Assembly (NCBI RefSeq): GCF_003597395.2
Contig: NC_133778.1
Coordinates: 21,138,579 to 21,202,578, forward strand
Direction: 5' to 3'
DNA length: 64,000 nt
Source: Chelonoidis abingdonii
Lineage: Eukaryota; Chordata; Testudines; Testudinidae
In this document: positions 37,301 to 49,300 of the stretch, in pieces
Numbering within the stretch: the first letter of the stretch is position 1
Layout: each line of letters opens with the position of its first letter
Translations under genes and position numbers: made by a program
Notes under the pieces: generated by a model
Database searches by the model: none
The model's input: only the letters and a program-made list of their open reading frames with translations
What the model was told of the DNA's origin: nothing

Positions 37301-40300
37301 GCAGAATAAGCATACTTATGGAAAGAGACAGATAGTGAAACTTGTAAGCAGTACAGAAACCAGAAGAGGTTCTGTCTGGCTAACCTGTACAGCATTTGCC
37401 AGAAAACTGGCTCAAGTTTCTTTTCCCCATACACTAATATATGTTTTTGCTATTTATAGATGGAAAACCTTAAGTTATCTTTGTATAGACATGAGACTGA
37501 TCTGATTGGGCAAGAATGCACCATGGCTACTAGACGCCAGCCAAAAATTAATAGCTGACATTAAAACTAGGAGAGAGAGGCCCTTGTCACCACTGCGGTT
37601 TAGCAATTTACCTCAATTGACAAAGGTATGGTGGTTTGTACAGATGGCATGCAAGCACCAGAATTTCAGCTACCAATTAACTGACTGCAAAGGATCTTGA
37701 CACAATTTCATTTGCCACAGGTCAGAAATTAGCTTTTCAGAGCTCTGAGTTAAGAACTGGAAGTCTTTGCAAACAGTTATATGCTGCAGACTTAAAGCTT
37801 TAGTTACCTTTATAAAAGAGCACCACTATTTTCTGGAAGGCTTTCATGAAGTGAATGTTGTCATAACAGTACTCCTGAATCTTCAGTAACAGAGTCAGCT
37901 CAGACTGACCTTGGGTAGTAAAGGCAGCAAGCAGAGGGCTGTATTGCTGGAAAGGAGTACAAGACATTAGCTATATACTTCCAGCCCTATGTAAGTCACT
38001 ATTTCAGAGGGCACAGAAATTGTGAAAATACCTCCAAAATGGATTTTAACTAGGTTTTCCCCCCCCCCCCCCCCTTAGAGAAAAATGTCTGGTTTTGGGT
38101 GTATTAGACAGTTACCTTAGTCAATTTCAAGGACAAAAAAATTTACAAGTAATATTACTTAATTTCAAGGATTCATTCCATCCTTGAGATCCAAGTTTAA
38201 CTGTAAAATTAATTTCCTGCAAACACTGAAATTTGGTATTTTTGCCATTTACAGTTTTGAATTTTCTGAAAAAAGTTGCTATTTACACAAGCTAGTTAGT
38301 TATATTTCGTTTACCACCACCTGATTAAGGAGCAATCCATCTACTGGCTTGGCAGAAATTCAATTTTAAAAAATTGAATTTCAACAGGTAATACTGATTT
38401 ATAAGCTGTTTTTGTCAAAGATAAATTCAGTTATGGGTAAGTATGGGGGTCAGAATTACTTAATGACAAAAAAATTTAACCAGTAAGGCACACGTTATCA
38501 ACATCATGTTAAAATATACAAAGTAAATCTTGAATCAGATTAAGACCTCAAACTTTTCTTACTTTGCTACCGACGGAAACATTTCAGTTTGAAGTGAATG
38601 GTGAAGTGGGCGCTTATCAAGATTTACTGGATGATAGTCTAACCCTTTTGAGTCCAATAATCAAGTGCTGCATATTTAAGAATGGTGGCTGAAATCCACA
38701 CTGATGTTTTAGTACACACTAGTTACCTGCAGGAACCATCATCTTTTCCTCCGTCATTGATTAGCATCTCATTTGTATTTCTCGAGTATCTGGAGTCCTC
38801 AAGCAAGATCGAGTCCCCATTTTGCTAGGTAATGTACAGAGTTAGGTCTTGTGTACTCTAGAAAACTGAACTACTTTAACTATACCCATAGTACACTCGC
38901 TTCCTTAGTGTGGATGCAGTTCTACTTGGAAAAGGGTGCAGTACATTCTCACTTGTGTCTAACTCTAGGAGTTGGGTATAATTAGGTCAGGGAGAGGAAA
39001 AAGGACTGGGCCAGCCCATTAAGTGTCTTTACAGTAAGTTCCGTTATTCAGAGTTTTGTATCAGAGCTACAGCAAATACCTTCAGGTGCTTGATGGCTTG
39101 TTCTGCTACCAGCTCCTCTTTTTTGTTCCATTCCACAGTGCTCATTACACTAGACCAGACTATGCCTATCACAGTCTGTTCTGAGATGTTGTTTTTCTTC
39201 ATCTCTTCCTTGACATACAAGATTATCTGCAGAGTCAGTGAGTTAATGTTAGTATGAAAGCTACTGATTCAACAGCTTCCTTTGTGGCTTATAATCAGAA
39301 TACTTAGATTTCACTTCCAAAGTTCTGAATTGCCTTAGATAACAGCAGTTCAGTCATAGGTCAAGAAGCAAGGATGAGTTCTACATTTTACAATGCAAAT
39401 GCCAAGTACCGCACCATTAGTTTAGAAGATTAAATGCAAGTGATCAGTAAACATTGGAGACCAAGAATATCAGTTTCTTGAGCTGGTGGGAAGAGTGAGA
39501 ACACAGACCAAGACTTTCTATTTGAATTTAGCAGCTTATTATTTAAGCAGTGACACCCATAGAGTCACCTTCAGCTAATGATTACTGCTGCCACCATTCT
39601 AAATTCAGAATGCCCGGGAGTTCTGTCCTCTAGAGAGGATAGAACAGGTAAGACACACAGATGCATTACAGGTTTAGTCCTCCAACAGCAGCCAAGTTTC
39701 TCACTCAGGTACTAGATACAGTCCAGTAATCAGTTCTGTAAATTGACTCCTTTCCCTCCTTTCACTCTTATTAATAAGAATCACAGTTCTAAGATCTCAG
39801 GAAGCAAAGATTCAAGTAATGGTGGGTTAATTCTGTGTGGAATAAACTAAACTAAACAAAGTTCACTTTTTTGTATCTTGTTTAAATATATGTATACTTA
39901 CATCCTTAAATGGATCTCCACGAGACATCTGCTCTTGAAGTTCTTTCTGCAGCTCTTTACGAGCTCCTATGGTTTGTTGGTTCCGAACATATTCTGAAAG
40001 TTCTTTTAGTCCTGCATCAGTGAAATACTTTGTGAAGTGTTCAAGGCTTTGTTTGTTGGCTGGAAAGAGTTCCTAAAAAAAATAAACCCCAACATTTACA
40101 TTGACTCCTATGCACAGAAGTTATTAGTGCCTGCATTTTTATATTGGACACATTTAAGTCCAAGGGTTGCCAAGTTTGCTTTGTAGACAAAGTGGATGAG
40201 GTAATATTTTTAATTGGACGAACTTCTGCTGGTGAGACAAGCTTTCAACCTTAGAGCTCTTCAGGTGACCTGAAGAGCTCTGTGTAAGCTGATCTCTCTC

Positions 40301-43300
40301 ACCTACAGAAGTCTCTCCAATACAAGGTTACCTCAGCCATCTTGTGTCTGATATCCTGGGACCAACACAACTATAACACTACATACAAGTTTTAGTAATT
40401 CAGATAGGCCAAGGGAACAGGTATCTGCAAGAGCAAGGACAGATAACAGTGTTCAGGTCATCCATTTGAATACTCACCATCAGTCTGTTGTCCATGTTGA
40501 CTTTACGAAGGCTAGCAGCCACTGCATTGATATCTTTCTCATTTATCCATGATTTGAACAGTTTTACTGCAAAAGCTGCAGAAACACCTGCACAACAGGA
40601 GTTAGAAAGGTACTGTTAATAGTTCAATATGAAAAGAAGAGGAACTTGCTTGCAGTGTTAATGGTTCTCCCCATCCTGTGGTGTCTTCAATTCCATAGTA
40701 TATCAGCTACCCAAACTATGACAAACCCTCACAGGTGTGCATGCGCATGAGGTGGAAGAGAGGTAGATGAGTGCCAGTTAAATTTTGCTTCAGAACTAGT
40801 TAGGCCAACAGATTGTGTCACTGGATAAGACTCACTGTTTGAAGCAGAGTATGTGGCTGCCACAGTTCACATCTATGTCAAATTTTAGCTTTGGTTAAAT
40901 CTGTCCCTAATGCCTCTTGGTCCCTGCTCCCAGCACCCCTCACTATCCAACGGAATTGTTTAGTACTAGTAGTTACCTTCTTTAACCAAGTTCTCATTAT
41001 AGAGGCTGTTGAGAATTGATGCATTAAGTGTCCCATTGGCCAAAAGAATACCTGTCAACATGGCCAGTTTGTTCCGCTCAGACTCTGAAAAACCTTTTAG
41101 GAACAGCAGCAGCTGCAACAGAAAGAAGAATGGTAATCCTTCCAAAATGAATACACAAAGCTTTTAAGTATTATCAGCTGGTGTAGCCAGTGCCTCCCTG
41201 AACCAAAGGTTAAGATACAGAAACTTGCTGCTGGCAGTCATAGTAGCTTATGATGGGCAGAAATACAAGATCACTTCATAAGTCGAATGTTACACTGACT
41301 GAAATTTAATTCCACACTAAATTAGTTGTCATTTATATAATCAAATGCCACATTAAGATACAAGGACATTTATTCTAGTAAGTGAAGATTTAATCACAGC
41401 ACTCTTCCTTTTAGAGTGCGTGGTTGTCTTGAAGCTTAGCCGCAGGGTTTTTTGCTGTTGTCTGAAGCCCGTTAAATACCTTTTTGACTTCATCTTCAAA
41501 GCCTTTTTCCAGGTATTTGTAACGCCTGATTAGCTTGTTAAAAACCTAGAAGACAGAAAATTAGTACATTACATTTGGGCTCTAATCAAGGCAAAAAGTA
41601 ATGAGTTTCAAACCAGCTTTGTTGAACATTTGGTTCAACATGTCAAGTCTGGCATTTTTGTACCAATGATAGTTTGCCTCGCTACAGAGTTTAACATAAT
41701 GGGTTTTTTTTTTATTTTTTAAATGCTGCATGTCTAAGGCCATTTTCTGGGAGGCTTCCAAAATTATATAAAAAAGTTAGTTTATCTGAACAAGAACAGT
41801 TTTTGTAGGCCATTATTCCACAGCAATGCTAAACATGACAGCTAGTTATCAACCATTGTGCACAGAAGGTGAGAGTCAGTCAAGTTCAACTGGGACTAAC
41901 CTGAGCAAATGCTTGCATGGTTTCTAGATCTTCTTGTGCTGCAAATACACAGACATCTGTACGCATCAGGTCATCTGCCAGAGTACCACCTGGGGCTAGA
42001 AGAAGTTTTAGTGTTAACACTAAGTATGAAATACCAGTTTTAATTTCTAATAAATATATTTTTTTGATCAGCAAGAATTACACTATTCCTTATGTATGCA
42101 AAGAGTCAGTAAAATGTGACTTTTTGATCTGCTTTAAGTTTAGTGTCATATGATGCTGAATCTTACAGCTTTCCTTTACTGAAGATCAGTGGTGACTATA
42201 CCACTAAATATAGGCATCCAGATAATTTTATTTGGTCATCTACAATTGTTGCATTGAAACTTAAGTCAGGATGTATCAAACAGACTCATAATGCTCATAT
42301 CTGATATTCTGTACAACAGAAGAGCTTTACACACTTGTTATTATGAGAGCCGTAATACATTAGTTTTGTCTTAAACCCCAACAGATCATGAAAGTTTTCC
42401 TTCCAAGTGCAGCTACAAGAGATATTACATTGATTTAATCTTAAATATTGTATCTACTAAAGTCACTTCACACACAATTAACAGTTAGTTTAAAAAAAAA
42501 TATGAGTGACCCAGCCCTGGAAGCAAAAAACTTAACTGTTATAGAGTTGCAAGTCCACACTAAGTTTTGAATGGCTCAAAAATTAAAGCATCGCAGTTTA
42601 GTGTTGGAAGGTTCTTTTAAAGCCTAACCTCAATAAAGTCAAAGAAGAAAGTTTCTAACAGTGTGCTAAGCAAAACAGCAACCATGGCTCCAAAAATATC
42701 TACTTTAATACATGAGTCACTTGTAACATTTAAGATTGGATTTTCAAAAGCATGAGCATTGGTTCAACTACTTCTAGATAACTCAATGGGAGTCTCACTG
42801 CTGATTCCAGGGCAGGGAGTTAGGCCAACTGTGAGCAATTTTGAGAAGTCCCACCTAAATCTTCACAACAAATTTATTAGAGGCCAGTCAAAAGTACTCA
42901 AGGACAGATCAAGTGGGGCTCAAGTCAGTTTTGATTTAGAACTGAGTCTTTGTAAGATGCAACATCAAGACTAGTCTGTTAATTCGTTTGTTATACAGCA
43001 GGATTTCTGGTTAAAGGCAACACAAAGTCCTGTTACTTTAAGGCAAGGGTTCTCAAACTGGGGGTTGGGACCCCTCAAGGGATCATTACATGGGGGGCTG
43101 TGATCTGTCAACCTCCTCCCCAAACCCTGCTTGCCTCCAGCATTTATAATGGTGTTAAATATATTAAAAAGTGTGTTTAACTTATTGGGGGGTGGAGTGT
43201 TGCACTCAGAGGCTTGTGATGTGAAAGGAGTCGCCAGTTAGAAAGTTTGAGACCCACTGCTTTAAGGTGATAGAGGCCTGATCTACAGTAGAAACTTTGG

Positions 43301-46300
43301 TCATCACACTGGTGTGTGTTAGGGATTTGATTTTTCTGACACTTCTAGAATGAAAAAGCAAATAGAATCCATCACTTGAGTTCAGATATGGAAGGTGCTA
43401 ATCAGGTATTAGAATATTTAATTCAAGAGTTAAGTCAGGTGTTATAATACACAACATCCAAGAATTTAAAATGGTACCACTCCATGTGGGTAGACAGCTC
43501 TTATTCTTTGGCAGAGCCAGCAGTGGGAGCACAAGTTAATGTTTTTCTAATGTTTGCAGATACTACAAAGGAAACAGTAATGTAATTCTTTATTAAAGAA
43601 ATCAAAGACACTTTAGAATACTTGTTTCATCATCTATATTGAGGACTCTTTATGGATTGAGGTTTCCCAAAAAATGGTAATCCGATAAGAGCAAGACTTC
43701 AGAAACACAACGTATTTGAATGGACAGGATACTCTTATCTTCCCTCCCAAAATCTCTACGCTCGCTATTAAAACTGCCATCCTCCCTACCAGAGTGTAGG
43801 CCTGATTGGAAGTGATTTCTGACATCTCCCTGCCCTGCACATTCAAATCCTACTACTTTTCTGCTTAGAGTTTTCTAGACTTGTACATCTTTTCATACCC
43901 AATCACTAAATTTCTCACTTAGGGCCTTCTCTGGGTCTCAAATACTGCAACATCCTCCTCTCTGGAATCCATAGAGCACACACTACCCTCTTCCAACCCA
44001 TACAAAACACAGGAGCAAGAGTCCTCTTCCATGCCCTTCATTTTGATTATGTTACTCCACTTGTTTCCCCATTTATCACCACATCAAATTCAGGCATCAT
44101 GCACTGTAATTCAAGTCCTGTGTAAATTTTCCCCTCCTTACTTATCCAAACTCTTATCCCCTTCTGCCCTCTTCCCAGTTTTAAAAGTGAGAACCTTAAC
44201 ACACACCCATTTGTCAAGCTTTTTCTTCCACATTGCCTTCTATACATGGTATGGCCTTTGAGCTAATTTACAATGCTCCTACTTCTCATATTAAAGTCTC
44301 TTGAAGATTCACTTCCACATACATCTGTGTGTGTCTAACCATAGGTTATGGGCTTCTTGAGGCAACAATTCATTCTTATCTGGAAAGTGCTTAGCACATA
44401 GTGGATACTGCTATAAGTAGTGCTTTCCACAGTGAAGCAGTCTGTTGGATAAATCAAGACCCTTTGGTTTATTGACTCAGTCACCAATATACTAGGAGAC
44501 ATTAGGCAAGTCACTCACCCTATTTGCTTTAATTCCCTGATATGCAACTTCACAAGCCTCTCACTAGTACTGTGGTTTAGTATTAGCACAGTGCTTTAGG
44601 CCCTTCACAAGTGTTCTAAAGAAATGCAAGTTAATTATTTTAAATACCATTGTTAGTGGCCATTTAAAGTTAACTAATCATTTGAAAGCTTTATCACAGT
44701 GAGCAAACATGCTGCATGATCCAAATTCGACTTTTTATGAAAGTTATACTCACTGTTGAAGATTCACCTTTTTTAAAGTTATAATATAGAAGACAAGCTT
44801 ACCAAATTATGCACAAAATTTAGAATGGAAGAACACTTAAGCTTTGAAGAGTTCAAGGTCAATCATTTAAGGCAGTGTCCCCTCACAGAGGGGAACATCC
44901 CTAACACAAAGGAATTAACGATTGTCAAACTATCTGCTGTTTTGCACATTCTTCTCAAATCCTGCTGTACATATTTCCCCAAACCCACTGCCATAGGTCG
45001 CTTATACAGTAGCAAGAACAGGGGACCTAGATGCAGCATACCAGAAGCCTTAAGTCACATCACTTGAAGCGAGAAGTGCAGTTTACTGTTGAGGGACTAA
45101 TAGCAGCTAGAGCATCCATAATTACACGGAGATGGATTTAGCAGATGAAACTTGACATTATGAAGTGTTGCTGCTGGTCTGCCAGTACTGGATGCTGAGG
45201 TCCTGTTTGGAAGCCTATCAGAACAGTGACAACTTAAAACTGAAGCATGAGCCCCACGCTTTGGTGCTGTGACAGGTAGTAAACAATCAAGGCCAAAAGA
45301 GGAAGCAACAACGGAAAAAAAAAATTGAAAAGTGAAAGCCAACAGTTACGGAGTGCCATGTGTCAGCTCTCATATGTTCTATGGAAATATGTTTGTAAGT
45401 GTGAATATAATGCAACTGGAATATGCTTTAGGCAAAAGGTCTCTTGTAAGGTATCATTACAAAGCTTATAATTCTACTGAGTGTTCATCCTATTTGTATG
45501 AATGCATCATTCTTGTATCTGAAGCTAGAAATGAGGTATTACTCTGAAGTCCTATTGCAACTATGTAAATTGTGGGCCATTAATGGTGGTTTAGAATCTT
45601 GGTGGCTCCCATTAACCAGGACAATTGGTTGTAAATGGCTGTTTACTTGGAAGCCTTCCTGTGTTCATCTGAGTCAGACTAGAAAGAATGGAGGCTTGGG
45701 GTCTTACAGGACATGTGACCATGTCACCTGATACTGGAATCCATCTTAAACCAAGTGTTTTCCATTTAGAAGGAGGGGTGGGGACCCAGAGAAAGAAAAG
45801 ATTCCTGCCTTATGCCAAAGCCATAAAAAGGGAGTGGAACAGAACAAAGGGGGCTGCAGTCATGAGAAATCCCCTAGTTACCACCTGAGCTGGAAACAAC
45901 AAGAATTGTAGCAGGGGAAAATATGGGCCCAGACTAAGGAGTCTAATCTGTGAAAGAATCTTATTGGAACATCGGAGGGTGAGATTTACTTGTATGCGGT
46001 TTCTTAAACGTACTGGGCTTAGACTTGCATGTTTTGTTTTATTTTGCTTGGTAACTTACTTTGTTCTGTCTGTTATTACTTGAAAGCCACTTAAATCCTA
46101 CTTTTTCTACTTAATAAAAAAGTCACATTTATTAGTAAACCCAGAATAAGTGATTAATACCTAGGGGAGCAAACAGCTGGGCATCTCTCAATCAGTGTTA
46201 TAGAGGGCGGACAATTTATGAGTTTACCCTGTATAAGCGATATATAGAGTAAAATGGATTTATTTGAGGTTTGGATCCCATTGAGAAGTGAGTGTCTGGG

Positions 46301-49300
46301 TGCTGGAGATAAGTGACCTGCTGAGCAGGTTTTGGTTAAAGTCTGCAGCTTTGGGGCCATGGACCAGACCTGGGTCTGTGCTGCAGCAGACTAATGTGTC
46401 TGGCTCAATAAGGCAGGATTCTGGAGTCCCAAGCTGGCAGTGAAAAAACAGGTTCAGAGATAACTTCAGCACATCAGGTGACAATCCCATGGGGGTCTCT
46501 GTGACTGAACCTGTCACAAGAGCTCTTCCATCCTTGAACGGGTAAACCACCGTAAGACAAGACACTATTATATGATTCTCACTGTGTTCAAGGATAGATG
46601 ATTTAAAAAGTGAGCCACTTCTGCTGCAGTGAAAGCAGCCACCCTCAATCCAATGTAGCAGAGATTATGCTGAGACAGAGCATTAATTTATGTACCACAA
46701 AGGTTTGAGGCAATCCAAATAAATAGCATCCATTTTTATACTTGGGTGACAAAGTAGATCAATAACCTACATTTAAGCATGCGTGCAAGTGTCATTTGAG
46801 TCCAAATGAAAGAATGGTGCGATCTATCAAAGCAGCCATGTTTAAAAGTTTAGCTAGACACTCACCCAGCATTCCACCAGCCACCAGAATGTCAAAGAGT
46901 GTCTCTGCATAGCGGCGATAGTCAAGTTTTGCTCCAGACGCATCAAGAAACTTTGCTACTGCTTCCAAGTCACTGCCAGTTTCAGTTAGACCTTGAATAA
47001 TACAGTCCTGAAACTGAGTAGGGTCAAACCTCTCTTTTTCATCTGCAATAAAAGAGAAAGCATTGGTATTTGATAAGCCTACTAGTTGTAGGAGCTTAGT
47101 CTCACTTTAACTTAAAGATAATACTGTCAATTTCTGTATCAGCATCTTCCAACTTCAGGAATTCATTCAGTAATTAAATCGGCAACAGTTTCAAAAGTGT
47201 TTGTGTTTACCAGGGAAGCCTGAAACAGCCAGTGAATTTGCCATTAGTTTAATACATATGAGTTTAGCATTAGCCATTTGACCCAAACATGTCAACTATC
47301 AACTGCAATAGCTGCAGTAATAGCCACCATTGACTTTTTGATCACTTCAGTGAGAATATGCAACTATGTTTAGCCTTGAACAAGTTAGCTGTTCACTTGG
47401 AAGTTACAAGATTTTGACTCCTAATGTTTTCTCCACTTAAGCCAAGAAGCACCAATACTTAAGACTACATGTATTCCATTCTAATCCCTGCCTGTTTTCC
47501 CACAGTAATTTCTTCCTGCTAAATTCTCCAACAATACCGGTTTTGCCCATTTTACTGTCTCCTCATCAAGACAGTGAAAGCCAGATTATGCAAGGACTGA
47601 AGATTTATTTAAAAAAAATAATCCAAGAGTCATGGAGCACTTATACTAAATTTAATAAGAGTCTCAGATTACTAAGGCCATGTCTACATTAGAAACCTTG
47701 CAGTGGCACAGCTGTACTGATGCAGCTGTGCCGCTGTAAGATTTCTCGTGTAGTTGCTCTATACCAACTGGTGGGAGCTTTCCCAGCAACATAATTAAAC
47801 TACCCCCAATGAGCATCAATAGCTATGGTGGCAGGAAAAGCTTGCCTGCCAACATAGTGCTGTTGACACTACCACTTATGCTGGTGAAATTTAACCCTCG
47901 CCCCCCACCCCCCCATGAGCGACATGTTTTCACACCTCCAACTGACAAGTTTTGCAGATATAAGTGGTAGCGTAGACATGGCCTTACCATGACTGCTCAG
48001 ATTTTTGCTATGATTATTATAATATAAAAAAGCCACTGCAATCTCCTCACCCCAAGGCATTTGGGTCCTAGGCCCCTCCTTGGCTAGTTTGAGCTAAGAT
48101 CCAGCAGCCGCTGCCTCCCAGACCATGCCTGAGACAGCAGAGTAGCTGGCCCTCTGGCCAGGTACCTCCAATATGGGGAGTAGGTCATGGGCTAGGGCGC
48201 TTACAGCCCCACCCAATGGGGGAGCCCCTGCCCGAGTTCCTGCTGTGAGGTGAAGTCCCTACACTCCTCCAAGCCACCTGACCTAGGCAAAGCACCAGCA
48301 GAGAGGAAGACTGCAGCCTAGATGCTAAGACTTCAAATCCAGACATCATCCAACATGACTCTGGGCATTTTTTCATTTAAATTAGAAGTGTGAAGTCACT
48401 AATGAGGCTAACCAATATTTACCATTAGTTAAATCCACATTAATGCTTTCTGAACTAGTCACTATAACTAGTTAAGCCTACCACTCTTCTGTAACAGAAG
48501 CATCAAAGAGTGTTTGCATTTCAGCTAAACTAGTTGCCATGTATTGAAAACTATTTCCATGGTGCTCAGATGAAAGGACTGAAGTCCAGTTCTTAACCAA
48601 AAAGATCCTGAACGCAACTGTCCTGCTCTGAGGTTTGCTTCAAAGTGGTGGAAGAGTGTGAAAACAGTAAATTGTGTCAAAACTTTGAGCAGACAGATTT
48701 AGGATAAAAACCTGTCTTAAATATGAAGTGCTAGAAGGAATGTGATTCTGAATCACATTCTATTAGCCACGTTTCAGCGTCTTCCTGTTCTAGACAGAAC
48801 CTGTACATTTGGGATGAGTCATGCATGCCTGCCTTCACTACCAAAATAGATTGCTCTTAACATAACACCCCACTTTGTTTTGGCAGTGAAGAAAGGGCCT
48901 AATCAATGGAAAGGGAAGGTTACACAGTTTCTCTCAATCATTCTTTCAGAGTTGTCCTTGAAGGAGATGTCATTTGCTAACTAGGTAGGAGATGCCTAAT
49001 GACACAGTGGTGGAAACCTTAAGTTGATCGAGTCCTCCCAAATGCTTCCTTGCATTGTTTTGCCAGCTGTTGAGTCATTTCACACCTGATTAACATAGCT
49101 ATGCCAACCTAAGTATGTGTGTAGAAGATGACAGAGAACTTGAGTGCTGCCATCGAGGTAGCTAACTTTGGGGATGTGGTGTTCCCTATACCTATGGAAA
49201 AACCTGCATCTCTGCAATGGAGTTGTGCCAGCACAGCTACGCCAACATAGATATGCAATTACAGTCTCCATAGTACAGACATATCCTGAGAAATGAGGGC

